From Azovibrio restrictus DSM 23866 (GTDB lineage Bacteria > Pseudomonadota > Gammaproteobacteria > Burkholderiales > Rhodocyclaceae): a stretch of DNA of 64,000 nucleotides. Made by a program: the position numbers and the translations under genes. The notes beneath the pieces are model-generated. The model saw only the letters and a list, made by a program, of their open reading frames with translations, did no database searches and had not been told where the DNA came from. The DNA is taken from NCBI RefSeq assembly GCF_000429665.1, contig NZ_AUCH01000020.1:12667-76666 (forward strand), in the 5' to 3' direction. Below, one piece after another: positions 16,670 through 25,650 of the stretch. Position 1 is the stretch's first letter; each line of letters begins with the position of its first letter.

Positions 16670-17821
16670 ATGATCCCCGCAGACGTTGCCTCCCGCCTCC
16701 GGCTGGTCAACGACCTGGTCACCCAGCCCACGGCACCGACCCAGAAGCTCACCGACGCCCTGAGTGACTTCGTTCCCGGGCAACGGGTCATGGCCACGAT
16801 TCAGGCTTTGCTTCCCAATGGCACCTACCGGGCCATGATCGCCCAACGGGACATCACCCTGGCCCTGCCCTTTGCCGCCAAAGCCGGGGACGCCCTGGAA
16901 CTGGAAGTGGTGGACTCCAACGGCAAGCTGGCCCTGGCCGTCGTGGCAGGCAACAAGCAGGCCGCCGGAGACCCGGGCGACGACGCCTCTGTCGCCACCC
17001 GGCTGACGACCACCGGCCGCCTGATCGGCGACTTGCTGGCCGGCATGGATAAAGAGGGAGGCAAGCGCCCGCAGCCCGCTCCCCTCAACAACGCCCAACC
17101 GGTAGTCACCCGCTTTCCTGAAAATGCCGCCGACCTGGCCCCCGCCCTGAAATCTGCCCTGAGCACCAGCGGCATGTTCTATGAAGCCCACCAGGCCCGC
17201 TGGGTTCAAGGCAAGGTGCCGACGGAAACCCTGCTCCAGGAACCCCAGGGCCGCCTCTCCCCGGCGGCCCACGCCCTGGTGCAGCAGAGTACGGAAAACG
17301 GCTCCCGCACCAACACCACTGCCCCCCATCAGGCGAACACCAGCCCAGCAGCAACGCATACCGCCTCCAGCAGCAACGCCCCTGCCCCCACCCTGACGGA
17401 CAGCGGCGCCCTCAGGGTCGGCATGGGCCAGGTAATCGCCAGCGAACTCACGCCCCTGGTCCAACAGCAACTGGAAGCCCTGGCCACCAACACCTACGTC
17501 TGGCAGGGGCAGATCTGGCCCGGTCAGACCATGCACTGGGAAATCGTCGAAGAAGATGGCGGGCAGCAGGAAAGAGCGGGCGAAAACACGGCAGCCAACT
17601 GGACAACCCATCTACGCCTGGAGCTCCCCAGCCTGGGAGGCCTGGACGCCACCCTCAGACTGCAGGGCGGCAAGGAGATTGAAATCACCGTGCGCACCCA
17701 GGATGATGCGGCACGCCAACGGCTGAACGCCGCCAATGCTCCGCTGCAGGAACAATTCGAGACTGCCGGCCTGAAGCTCAGATCCCTCGCCATTACCCGC
17801 CATGTCAGACAGGAAGAGTGA
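16670..17821 (+). CDS. FliK-like protein (second hook-length-control homologue)
   Basis: 383 residues, separate from the canonical fliK at 27586. Residues 1-110 are a compact domain (VPGQRVMATIQALLPNGTYR...DALELEVVDSNGKLALAVV). Residues 170-245 are Thr/Ala/Asn-rich and disordered. The last 130 residues resemble the Flg_hook C-terminal domain (LRLELPSLGGLDATLRLQGGKEIEITV...LQEQFETAGLKLRSLAI). Proteins of this type are often annotated FliK. It overlaps by 20 bases a gene for a stand-alone FlhB C-terminal domain, suggesting that the two act together on export specificity. Its exact role is not known. Confidence 0.65.
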   Translation: MIPADVASRLRLVNDLVTQPTAPTQKLTDALSDFVPGQRVMATIQALLPNGTYRAMIAQRDITLALPFAAKAGDALELEVVDSNGKLALAVVAGNKQAAGDPGDDASVATRLTTTGRLIGDLLAGMDKEGGKRPQPAPLNNAQPVVTRFPENAADLAPALKSALSTSGMFYEAHQARWVQGKVPTETLLQEPQGRLSPAAHALVQQSTENGSRTNTTAPHQANTSPAATHTASSSNAPAPTLTDSGALRVGMGQVIASELTPLVQQQLEALATNTYVWQGQIWPGQTMHWEIVEEDGGQQERAGENTAANWTTHLRLELPSLGGLDATLRLQGGKEIEITVRTQDDAARQRLNAANAPLQEQFETAGLKLRSLAITRHVRQEE

Positions 17822-18137
17822 ACAGCAGCGGGAAGCCGTTGCCCTGGCCTACCGTCAGACCGACGCCGCTCCCCGGGTCGTGGCCAAGGGACGGGGGCTG
17901 ATTGCCGAAGAAATCATTTCCAAGGCCAAGGAACACGGCGTGTATGTCCACGAATCACCGGAACTGCTGTCCCTGCTGGTCCAGGTGGACCTGGACGAAC
18001 ACATCCCCAGCCAGCTCTACCTGGCAGTAGCCGAACTTCTCGCCTGGCTGTACCGGGTCGAACATGGGGAAAACGGGCTTCCTCCCCCCCAGTTGCCCCT
18101 ACCCCCCCGGCCGGCTCCCCAGGAACAAACCTCCTGA
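17802..18137 (+). CDS. Stand-alone FlhB C-terminal (FlhB-CC-like) protein
   Basis: 111 residues that align with the part of FlhB after its self-cleavage site: AVALAYRQTDAAPRVVAKGR here versus YAVALSYKEGMGAPKVLAKG in the window's FlhB, then ...HIPSQLYLAVAELLAWLYR versus QIPGSLYAAVAEVLAYVYQ. The NPTH cleavage motif and all membrane helices are absent. Such FlhX-type proteins can stand in for the cleaved FlhB domain in some bacteria. The gene overlaps the end of the fliK-like gene by 20 bases, which implies co-expression. The Pro-rich tail is unlike FlhB. Confidence 0.85.
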   Translation: MSDRKSEQQREAVALAYRQTDAAPRVVAKGRGLIAEEIISKAKEHGVYVHESPELLSLLVQVDLDEHIPSQLYLAVAELLAWLYRVEHGENGLPPPQLPLPPRPAPQEQTS

Positions 18138-18221
18138 GCCGAACCGCCAGATGACGCGGCAGCGCCCTTCTCATGCCTTTTTGATTTAAACTCAACGAGC
18201 CCTGGATTCATAGAACATCAC

Positions 18222-19001
18222 ATGTCAGAAACAGAAACGGCTCGTTCCCCCCTGGAACTGGAAGAAGCCGACGCCTACAGCCAGTATCTGCTGCACTCGC
18301 CAACCGAAGTAGCCTTCGTGTTGCGCAACGCCATGCAGAAGGGCTGCATGATGACGGTATATTTCGACATGGGACAGTCCTTTTTCCTGACTTCCTTGCT
18401 GCAGGTCACTCCCAAGGGCATTGTGCTCGACTACGGCAGCGACGAAGACACCAACCGTCGCGCCCTGAAAGCTGGCCGCCTGATCTGTACCACCAGTGTG
18501 GACAAGGTGAAGGTCCAGTTCGCCCTGGACTCCCTGTCCCTCGTGAACCACGAGGGCAGCCCGGCCTTTTTCAGCCCATTGCCGGCCAACCTGCTGCGCC
18601 TGCAGCGCCGGGAATACTTCCGTGTCAGCACCCCCATCGCCAACCCCCTCAAGTGTGAAATCCAGGTCAGCACGGAAACCGGAGGGATTACGGCACAACA
18701 GATTCCCCTGCTCGACATCAGTGCCGGGGGCATGGGCCTCATGGCGGCCGTTGACCAGGCCCAGTATTTTGGTCGGGGCTCGGTATTCCGGAACTGTGTG
18801 CTGACCCTGCCGGATGACGGCCCGATCAAAGTGGACCTGGAGGTGCGCAACCTGTTCGAGGTCACCACCCGCAACGGCAGCCGATATTTCCGGGTTGGTT
18901 GCGAGTTCCTGGACCTGCCTGGCCTGTTGCTCACCATGATCCAACGCTACATCACCCGCCTGGAACGGGAACGCAAGGCCCGGATCAGCGGCCTGGAATG
19001 A
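18222..19001 (+). CDS. ycgR: Flagellar brake protein YcgR (PilZ domain)
   Basis: 259 residues with an N-terminal YcgR domain (about 20-120) and a C-terminal PilZ domain (about 125-250). The cyclic-di-GMP motifs are present: RREYFR with R130 and R134 as the RxxxR pair, and DISAGG at 165-170 as the D/NxSxxG part. YcgR with bound c-di-GMP slows or biases the flagellar motor by contacting rotor or stator. It sits at the end of the filament block and is followed by a terminator, which agrees with expression with late flagellar genes. Confidence 0.93.
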   Translation: MSETETARSPLELEEADAYSQYLLHSPTEVAFVLRNAMQKGCMMTVYFDMGQSFFLTSLLQVTPKGIVLDYGSDEDTNRRALKAGRLICTTSVDKVKVQFALDSLSLVNHEGSPAFFSPLPANLLRLQRREYFRVSTPIANPLKCEIQVSTETGGITAQQIPLLDISAGGMGLMAAVDQAQYFGRGSVFRNCVLTLPDDGPIKVDLEVRNLFEVTTRNGSRYFRVGCEFLDLPGLLLTMIQRYITRLERERKARISGLE

Positions 19002-19002
19002 A

Positions 19003-19027
19003 AATGGGCGCCTTGCAGGCGCCCATT
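19003..19027. terminator. Bidirectional terminator between ycgR and fliE
   Basis: A ten-base perfect stem (aatgggcgcc with ggcgcccatt) around a 5-base loop sits between two convergent genes, directly after the ycgR stop. T tracts on both sides are short. Confidence 0.65.
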
Positions 19028-19053
19028 CTGTTGCTGCCAGCCTTGCTGCCGGC

Positions 19054-19377
19054 TCAAACCTGCATATTCATCACATCCTGATAGGCACTCACCAGCCGGT
19101 TACGGACCTGAACCATTTCCTGGAAGGAAATACTGGCCGTCTGCAAAGCGGCCATCACCTCGTGCAGGTTCTGCTCACTGTCCCCGGCGGCAAGATTTTC
19201 CGCCATCTGGGTGGCCTGCTTCTGGGCGTTGTTCACCTGGTCGATGGAGCTCTTGAGCACCTGGGCAAAATCCACGCCCCCCGCTGCCGCGCCGCTCTCC
19301 GCAGGCTTGCTGCCGCCAGCCTGGGTTGCCGTACTGCGCAAAACGCTCAGCATCTGTTCAATGCCTTGAGTGTCCAT
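19054..19377 (-). CDS. fliE: Flagellar hook-basal body complex protein FliE
   Basis: 107 residues. FliE joins the MS ring to the proximal rod. Family signs are VDFAQVLKSSIDQVNNAQKQA and the C-terminal ALQTASISFQEMVQVRNRLV...YQDVMNMQV. The start is ATG 19377, chosen because GGAG lies 6 bases upstream; a TTG four codons earlier lacks such a site. It is apart from the fliF operon, downstream of flrB-flrC on the same strand, with its own sigma54-type promoter. Confidence 0.95.
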   Translation of the reverse strand: MDTQGIEQMLSVLRSTATQAGGSKPAESGAAAGGVDFAQVLKSSIDQVNNAQKQATQMAENLAAGDSEQNLHEVMAALQTASISFQEMVQVRNRLVSAYQDVMNMQV

Positions 19378-19420
19378 GATGAACTCCAATAAATCCGTCT
19401 AGTTGCCTGGAACAGTTACA

Positions 19421-19435
19421 GCAAATTTCAAGCCA
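19421..19435 (-). promoter_or_regulatory. Sigma54-type promoter of fliE
   Basis: On the minus strand TGGCTTGAAATTTGC, followed by T, matches TGGCACG-N4-TTGCW with correct GG-to-GC spacing of 12. It lies 44 bases before the fliE start and immediately after the flrC stop codon. Confidence 0.82.
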
Positions 19436-19443
19436 GGAAACCA

Positions 19444-20844
19444 TCACTCCTGAAAATAGCCTTCTTCCTTGTACTGCTTGAGCTTGTAGCGCAGGGTCCG
19501 CTCGGAGATGCCGAGACGCTCCACTGCCACCTTGCGGGACCCATTGACTTCGGCAAGGGTTTTCAGGATATGTTCCCGCTCCAGGTCCTTCATATTATCG
19601 ACCCTTTTTTCCGCTTCCAGCGGTTTTTCTTCACGCTTGTCCGAGGCCGCCGCCACTGGAGCCAGCCCGGTCTCCTGGGCCCCAGCCAGTGTCACAGGCA
19701 TGGCCGAGAGAGGGCGGGCCTGCAGCCCCAGATGCTCGGGTCCGATGAGGTTGCCCGGGGCCAGGATCATGGCTCGTTGCACCACGTTTTCCAGCTCCCG
19801 GACGTTGCCGGGCCAGAGGTGGGCACGCAAGGCTAGCTCGGCCAGGGGAGAAAACACCAGTCCCTGACGCCCGATCTGGACCCCGTGCTCCACCAGGAAA
19901 TGCCGGGCCAGGGGCACGATGTCTTCGGGCCGCTGGCGCAGGGCCGGAATCAGGATGGGGAAGACATTGAGCCGGTAATACAGATCCTCCCGAAACACGC
20001 CCTTGCTCACGGCCTCGGCCATGTCCCGGTTCGAAGTGGCCACGATGCGGATGTTCAGGCTCACCGGCTTCTTGCCCCCGACCCGCTCCACCTCCCGCTC
20101 CTGCAATACCCGCAACAACTTGGCCTGCAGGGCCAGGGGCATTTCCGTCACTTCGTCGAGCAGCAGGGTGCCGTCCTGGGCCTGCTCGAATTTCCCGGCC
20201 TGGGCACTCTGGGCACCGGTAAAAGCTCCCTTCTCGTAACCGAACAGGGTGGCTTCGAGGAGGCTCTCGGGAATCGCCGCGCAGTTGATCGCCACGAAAG
20301 GTCCCTGAGCCCGGGAGGAGTTGCGGTGAATGAAGCGGGCCACCACTTCCTTGCCGACGCCAGACTCTCCTGTGAGCAGCACCGTGGCGTCGGTCTGGGC
20401 CACCCTTGCGGCAATCCCGAACAGGTTGGCGCTGGCCGGGTCGTAGGCCACCACATCGGTGATGGCGCCCGGTTCCGGCAGGGCGTACTTGTCCACCTGA
20501 GCCAGCAGGGCGCCAGGTTCAAAGGGTTTGAGCAGGAAATCGCAGGCCCCGGAGCGCATGGCCTCCACGGCCCGGTCCACGTCCGCATACGCGGTCATCA
20601 GAAGCACCGGCAGCCGGGGATGACGCAGACGGATCTCCTTGAGCAGCGTAATGCCGTCCATAGGCATCATGCGCACGTCGCTGACCACGATGGAAACCTT
20701 TTCCCGGGCCAGGATATCCAGGGCTTCCTCACCCCCCGGGGCGCTCAGCACCGGCCGGCCAGCCAGTTCCAGCGTGTCGCTGATGGCTTCGCGCAGATTC
20801 GGGTCATCCTCCACGACCAGAATGGTCTGGCTCTTGTCACTCAT
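19444..20844 (-). CDS. flrC: Sigma54-dependent flagellar response regulator FlrC/FleR
   Basis: 466 residues. The REC domain spans 1-120, with phospho-acceptor D56 (VVSDVRMM), T83-type MTAYA and K-type LLKPF. The AAA+ domain (about 140-375) holds the Walker A GESGVGKE, the GAFTGA loop that contacts sigma54, and Walker B-type LLLDEVTE. A Fis-type HTH lies at the C-terminus (SRKVAVERLGISERTLRYKL). In Vibrio and Pseudomonas, FlrC/FleR turns on the hook-basal-body genes. The start overlaps the flrB stop (ATGA), so the two are translationally coupled. Sigma54-type sites found in this window are its natural targets. Confidence 0.93.
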   Translation of the reverse strand: MSDKSQTILVVEDDPNLREAISDTLELAGRPVLSAPGGEEALDILAREKVSIVVSDVRMMPMDGITLLKEIRLRHPRLPVLLMTAYADVDRAVEAMRSGACDFLLKPFEPGALLAQVDKYALPEPGAITDVVAYDPASANLFGIAARVAQTDATVLLTGESGVGKEVVARFIHRNSSRAQGPFVAINCAAIPESLLEATLFGYEKGAFTGAQSAQAGKFEQAQDGTLLLDEVTEMPLALQAKLLRVLQEREVERVGGKKPVSLNIRIVATSNRDMAEAVSKGVFREDLYYRLNVFPILIPALRQRPEDIVPLARHFLVEHGVQIGRQGLVFSPLAELALRAHLWPGNVRELENVVQRAMILAPGNLIGPEHLGLQARPLSAMPVTLAGAQETGLAPVAAASDKREEKPLEAEKRVDNMKDLEREHILKTLAEVNGSRKVAVERLGISERTLRYKLKQYKEEGYFQE

Positions 20845-22040
20845 GAATGCATGTCCTCCCTGGACTGGGATTGTACCGGCAGACGCAATACGAATTCTGC
20901 GCCACTGCCGGGTTCGGAACTGACCTGCAGGCTGCCGCCATGGGCCCGGGCGACACCCAGGGCGATCGGCAGCCCCAGGCCCGTTCCCTGGCTCCGGGTG
21001 GTGAAGAAAGGCTCGAAAATCCTCGCCTGCATCTCCGCCGGAATACCTGGCCCTTCGTCCGCCACCGCCACCTGGATTTCGTCCTCGCCATACCAGGCGG
21101 AAAGGCGGATGCTGCCCCCGGGATCGCTCACCTGCAAGGCATTTTCCAGCAGGCTCACCAAGGCGCCGAACAGGGCTTTACGCCCCCCGACTATGACCGC
21201 CCCGGGGCAACGATCATCCATCTCCAGCCGGACCCCGTGCTCCTTCAGCAGGGGCTCCAGGGTCTGAGCCACTTCCGCCAGCAGATCGGACACCCCGATC
21301 ACGTCCCGGCCTATGCTCTCGCCCCGGGCAAACAGCAGCACGTCCTGGATCAAGCGCTCCAGGCGGCGCAACTGGGCCACGGTCTTGTCGGCAAAACGGC
21401 GCCTGGCCTCTTCGCCCAGCTCCGCCTGCCCCAGGTTGCCCGCGTAAAGGAGGGCCGTGGCCAACGGCGTGCGCAGCTGATGGGCCAGGGAAGCCGCCAT
21501 TTCCCCCATGGCCGCCAGACGCTGATTGCGTTCCAGCTCGCTTTTCATCTGATGGGCGGCAGAAATGTCGTGCAGCAGCAGCAACTTGCCGCCGGAAGAA
21601 TCCAGGGGACTCTCCGCCAGGCTCAGGCGCCGCCCGTCCAGCTGCCACTCCCCCAGGGTCAGGGTGGGCTCCAGATGGGCCCTCGCCACATCGCCCCAGT
21701 GCCGCCCCTCCAGCTCGTCACCGAGCAGTTGCCGGGCCACGGGATTAGCCTCGGTGATGCTGGCCTGACCGTCCAGCACCACCACCCCCGCTGGCAAGGC
21801 ATTGAGCAACAGGCTGAGACGCTCCGAGAGGGCTTCCTTTTCCCGATACTGACGCCGCAGCTCCCCGTTCGCCACCGCCAGCTCCTCCGTCAGGGAGGCC
21901 ACTTTCTGCTGCAGGGTGGCATAAGCCTGGGTCAGCTCGGCGGAAACCTGGTTAAACAGATCAAAGGCCCGCTGCAACTCCAGGGCCTTGGCATCGGCCA
22001 CCGCCGGCTGGGTTGGAGCATGAGGAGGAGCAAGGGACAT
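20841..22040 (-). CDS. flrB: Flagellar sensor histidine kinase FlrB/FleS
   Basis: About 399 residues from ATG 22040; an upstream TTG at 22079 is less likely. No membrane helix is apparent, so the protein is cytosolic. An N-terminal coiled coil is followed by a PAS domain (about 75-150: LLNALPAGVVVLDGQASITE). The HisKA H-box is MGEMAASLAHQLRTPLATAL. The HATPase region has LLENALQVSDPGG, VADEGPGIP and GTGLGLPIA. It probably reads assembly state and phosphorylates FlrC. Divergent from fliF across about 150 bases. Confidence 0.92.
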   Translation of the reverse strand: MSLAPPHAPTQPAVADAKALELQRAFDLFNQVSAELTQAYATLQQKVASLTEELAVANGELRRQYREKEALSERLSLLLNALPAGVVVLDGQASITEANPVARQLLGDELEGRHWGDVARAHLEPTLTLGEWQLDGRRLSLAESPLDSSGGKLLLLHDISAAHQMKSELERNQRLAAMGEMAASLAHQLRTPLATALLYAGNLGQAELGEEARRRFADKTVAQLRRLERLIQDVLLFARGESIGRDVIGVSDLLAEVAQTLEPLLKEHGVRLEMDDRCPGAVIVGGRKALFGALVSLLENALQVSDPGGSIRLSAWYGEDEIQVAVADEGPGIPAEMQARIFEPFFTTRSQGTGLGLPIALGVARAHGGSLQVSSEPGSGAEFVLRLPVQSQSREDMHS

Positions 22041-22189
22041 GGGTTCGGCGCGGGAAGAATAATCGGGAAGAGGCGGCAAGAAGTGCCGGGTAATAGTAGA
22101 ATAATTCTCGGGAAAATTCCCTTCCTAGTTGATTATTCGCATACTTCCCGCTTAACCCACGGACTCAGCGCAAGCAGAAACACCACTCA

Positions 22190-23959
22190 ATGGCGGCAAC
22201 ACCGGACCTCACAGCCGAATCGGCACCCCAGGGTACAGACCCGGCGACGCGCATGCGCGAAGCTTTCGGCCGCCTGAGCAATCAGCAGAAACTGCTGCTG
22301 GCAGTGGCCCTGGCGGCCATCGTGGCCTTGCTGGTGGGAACCTACCTGTGGAGCAAGCAACCCGATTTCAAGGTGCTGTTTGCCAACATTTCCGAGAAGG
22401 ATGGCGGCGCCATCATCGCGGCCCTGGAACAGGCGAATGTCCCCTACAAGTACTCGGAGGGGGGCACCGCCATTCTCGTCCCTGGTGACAAGGTTCATGA
22501 CGTGCGTCTGCGTCTGGCCAGCCAGGGACTGCCCCGGGGGGGCTCCGTCGGCTTCGAGCTGATGGAGAGCCAGAAATTCGGCACCAGCCAGTTCGTCGAA
22601 CAGGTCAATTTCCAGCGCGCCCTGGAGGGCGAGCTGTCCCGCACCATCCAGTCCATTTCTGCGGTCCAGTCGGCCCGGGTGCACCTGGCGATTCCCAAAC
22701 CCAGCGTTTTCGTCCGCGAAGAGCAAAAGCCCACGGCCTCCGTACTGGTGCATCTGTTCCCCGGACGCACCCTGGAACCGGCCCAGGTGGCGGGGATCAG
22801 CCACTTGATCGCTTCCAGCGTGCCCCAGCTCCCCCTCGGCAACGTCAACATCGTCGATCAGAATGGCAACCTCCTGTCCCAGCTCAAGGACAAGCTGACC
22901 GAGGCGGGCCTGGACCCCACCCAGATCAAGTACGTGCGCGAGGTGGAAAACAGCATCATCCAGCGCATCGAGGACATCCTCACCCCGGTGGTGGGGGCCG
23001 GCAATTACCGGGTCCAGGTGGCCGCTGACCTGGACTTCTCCCACACGGAACAGACGGCGGAAACCTTCCGCCCCAACGGCAATCCTCCGGATGCCACCAT
23101 CCGCAGCCAGCAGACCTCCGAATCCGCCAACATCAACCAGCAGCCGGGCGGCGGCGTCCCCGGCGCCCTGACCAACCAACCCCCGGTACCTGCCACCGCC
23201 CCCCTGACCCAGCCCCCGGTAGGCCAGCAGCCCGCTGGCACGCCCGGGGCCCAGGGCGCCCGGGCACAACCCCAGGAGCGGGGCCAGCTCGACGCCGCGG
23301 GCGTGGTGGCTCCCCTGAACCCGGTGTCGCCGCCCCTATCCACCCGCAAGGACACCACCACCAACTACGAGCTGGACAAGACCATCCGCTATACCAAGCA
23401 GTCGATCGGCAGCGTCCGCCGCCTGTCCGCCGCCGTCGTGGTCAATTACCGCCTGGAAAAAGACAAGGCCGGCAAGGAGATACCCAAGGCCCTGGGGGAA
23501 AACGAGATCAAGCAGATCAACGATCTGGTGCGGGAAGCCATGGGTTACAACCAGGCCCGGGGCGACTCCCTGTCCGTCGCCAACGCCCCGTTCACCCCGG
23601 CCGCCAAGGAAGCCGTGGAGGCCATCCCCCTGTGGAAGGACCCCGACAACATCGCCTACGGCAAGGAGATCCTCAAGTACCTGCTCATCGCCGGGCTGAT
23701 CGCCTACCTGCTGCTGGGCGTGGTCCGCCCCATCATCAAGACCATGTTCCCGCCGCCGCCCCCGGAAGAAACGCCGGAAGAGGCCGCCCTGCGTGCCGCA
23801 GCCGAGGTGCGGATCGGCGTGGATGGCGAAGAAGAGGCCACCCAGGTGGAGATCGACCATTTCGCCGCCAAGATCCAGAAGGCCAAGGACATCGCCCAGG
23901 GCGATCCCAAGGTGGTCGCCAACATCATCAAGGACTGGTTAGGCGCAAATGGCAGCTAA
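22190..23959 (+). CDS. fliF: Flagellar MS-ring protein FliF
   Basis: 589 residues. Transmembrane helices are near 26-48 and 497-516. Between them lies the YscJ-type ring-building region (FANISEKDGGAIIAALEQANV...PKPSVFVREEQKPTASVLV). Residues 320-385 are a Pro/Gln/Gly-rich insertion. The C-terminal tail (KVVANIIKDWLGANG) is the FliG-binding site. FliF is the first inner-membrane ring of the basal body. It opens the fliFGHIJ operon, and fliG overlaps its end by 11 bases. No convincing sigma54 site was found in the flrB-fliF gap. Confidence 0.96.
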   Translation: MAATPDLTAESAPQGTDPATRMREAFGRLSNQQKLLLAVALAAIVALLVGTYLWSKQPDFKVLFANISEKDGGAIIAALEQANVPYKYSEGGTAILVPGDKVHDVRLRLASQGLPRGGSVGFELMESQKFGTSQFVEQVNFQRALEGELSRTIQSISAVQSARVHLAIPKPSVFVREEQKPTASVLVHLFPGRTLEPAQVAGISHLIASSVPQLPLGNVNIVDQNGNLLSQLKDKLTEAGLDPTQIKYVREVENSIIQRIEDILTPVVGAGNYRVQVAADLDFSHTEQTAETFRPNGNPPDATIRSQQTSESANINQQPGGGVPGALTNQPPVPATAPLTQPPVGQQPAGTPGAQGARAQPQERGQLDAAGVVAPLNPVSPPLSTRKDTTTNYELDKTIRYTKQSIGSVRRLSAAVVVNYRLEKDKAGKEIPKALGENEIKQINDLVREAMGYNQARGDSLSVANAPFTPAAKEAVEAIPLWKDPDNIAYGKEILKYLLIAGLIAYLLLGVVRPIIKTMFPPPPPEETPEEAALRAAAEVRIGVDGEEEATQVEIDHFAAKIQKAKDIAQGDPKVVANIIKDWLGANGS

Positions 23960-24950
23960 CGACGACGGCGTTGAGAAGAGCGCCATCCTGCTCATCTCCC
24001 TCGGTGAAGACCATGCCGCCGAGGTGCTCAAGCTGCTGGGCCCCCGGGAAGTCCAGAAGCTCGGCCATGCCATGGCCACCCTCAAGTCCGTGCCCCGGGC
24101 CAAGGTGGAGGCCGTCCTGGACGAGTTCCACACCACGGCTGCGGAACAGGCCGCCATGCATGTGGATACGGACAGCTACATCCGCTCCGTGCTGACCAAG
24201 GCCCTGGGAGACGACAAGGCCTCCAACCTGATCTCCCGCATCCTCCAGGGGGGCGAGACCAATGGCATCGAAGGGCTGAAGTGGATGGATGCCCCCACCG
24301 TGGCCGACCTGATCAAGAACGAACACCCCCAGATTATCGCCACCATCCTGGTGCACCTGGAACACGACCATGCCAGCGAAATCCTCAGCCACTTCACGGA
24401 GCGCCTGCGCAACGACGTGGTGCTGCGCATCGCCACCCTGGAAGGCATCCAGCCCCAGGCCCTGAAGGAACTGAACGACGTGATGCTGCGGCTGCTCTCC
24501 GGTTCCACCAATCTCAAGAAAACCGCCATGGGCGGGGTGCGCACGGTGGCCGAGATCCTCAACTTCATCGGCACGGCCAACGAAACGGCGGTCATCGACG
24601 CCATCCGCGAATACGATCCTGATCTGGCCCAGAAGATCCTGGACGAGATGTTCGTCTTCGAGAACCTGCTGGACCTGGACGATCGCTCGGTGCAAATGCT
24701 GCTGCGGGAAGTCCAGTCCGACTCCCTGGTTCTGGCCCTCAAGGGCGCCTCCGAACCCCTGCGGGAGAAGGTGTTCAAGAACATGTCCCAGCGGGCCGCG
24801 GAAATGTTGCGGGAAGACCTGGAATCCAAGGGTCCCGTGCGCCTTTCGGAAGTGGAGGCCGAGCAGAAGGAAATCCTCAAGATCGTGCGCCGCCTGGCCG
24901 ACGAGGGCCAGATCGTCCTCGGCGGTGCCGGTGGCGAACAGATGATCTGA
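23949..24950 (+). CDS. fliG: Flagellar motor switch protein FliG
   Basis: 333 residues with the three FliG domains: the FliF-binding N-domain (SAILLISLGEDHAAEVLKLL), the middle domain with EHPQIIATILVHLEHDHASEIL, and the C-domain carrying the charged torque helix (DLDDRSVQMLLREVQSDSLV...KNMSQRAAEMLREDLES). It transmits stator force to the rotor. It overlaps fliF by 11 bases and ends 4 bases before fliH. Confidence 0.97.
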   Translation: MAANDDGVEKSAILLISLGEDHAAEVLKLLGPREVQKLGHAMATLKSVPRAKVEAVLDEFHTTAAEQAAMHVDTDSYIRSVLTKALGDDKASNLISRILQGGETNGIEGLKWMDAPTVADLIKNEHPQIIATILVHLEHDHASEILSHFTERLRNDVVLRIATLEGIQPQALKELNDVMLRLLSGSTNLKKTAMGGVRTVAEILNFIGTANETAVIDAIREYDPDLAQKILDEMFVFENLLDLDDRSVQMLLREVQSDSLVLALKGASEPLREKVFKNMSQRAAEMLREDLESKGPVRLSEVEAEQKEILKIVRRLADEGQIVLGGAGGEQMI

Positions 24951-24954
24951 AGCC

Positions 24955-25650
24955 ATGGCGGGCTACATCCCCAAGGAGCAGCTGCAGGCCTACACCCGCT
25001 GGGAGGCGGACAGTTTCGATGCGCCGCCCCCCCGCCCCCCGGCGCCAGAACATCAGGACACCCCACCTCCGGAGCCGGAGAGCATTCCCCTGGCCCAAAT
25101 CCCCCTGCCCACCGCCGAGGACATCGAGCGGATTCACAACGAAGCCCACACCAGCGGCTACGAGGCGGGCTATCAGGCAGGGCATGAAGCAGGCTATCAG
25201 GCGGGACTGGCCGCCGCCCAGGACTATGCTGAACAGTTGGGCAATCTTGCCCTGGGCCTGCAGGAAGCCATGGGCAACCTGGACCAGGAAGTGGCCGAAT
25301 CCCTGCTGGCCTGCAGCCTGGAAGTGGCCCGGCAGATCACCCGGACGGTGATCCAGGTCCGGCCTGAGGTCCTGCTGGCCATCATCCGCGAAGCCCTGAC
25401 CGCCCTGCCCCTGCACCACGGCCCCGTCACCCTGCTGATCCACCCGGATCACCTGTCCCTGGTGCAGGAACACCTGGGCGACCAGTTCAGCCATGCCGGC
25501 TGGCACATCCAGGAAGATCAGGAAATCCCCCCGGGAGGCTGCCGCCTCCAAGCGGGTAACAGCGAAGTGGACGCCACCCTGCCCACCCGCTGGCGCCGCA
25601 CCCTGGAAGCCATCGGCGTCACTCCGGAATGGCTGGAAGCCCGGCCATGA
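24955..25650 (+). CDS. fliH: Flagellar assembly protein FliH
   Basis: 231 residues. FliH is the negative regulator and stator of the export ATPase FliI. An N-terminal Pro-rich region contains two Trp-type contacts (YTRWEADSFD). The GYEAGYQAGHEAGYQAGLAA stretch is the GxxxG/AxxxG repeat that gives FliH its long helix. The C-terminal part (about 130-225) resembles the V-ATPase E subunit fold (HGPVTLLIHPDHLSLVQEHL). The stop overlaps the fliI start (ATGA). Confidence 0.93.
   Translation: MAGYIPKEQLQAYTRWEADSFDAPPPRPPAPEHQDTPPPEPESIPLAQIPLPTAEDIERIHNEAHTSGYEAGYQAGHEAGYQAGLAAAQDYAEQLGNLALGLQEAMGNLDQEVAESLLACSLEVARQITRTVIQVRPEVLLAIIREALTALPLHHGPVTLLIHPDHLSLVQEHLGDQFSHAGWHIQEDQEIPPGGCRLQAGNSEVDATLPTRWRRTLEAIGVTPEWLEARP

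Noticed and set aside
22080..22189. Possible sigma54 or sigma70 promoter between flrB and fliF
   Set aside because: No GG-N10-GC pair of correct spacing and only weak TTGATT/TTAACC hexamers; a near-palindrome gggaa-aa-ttccc is too short to name.
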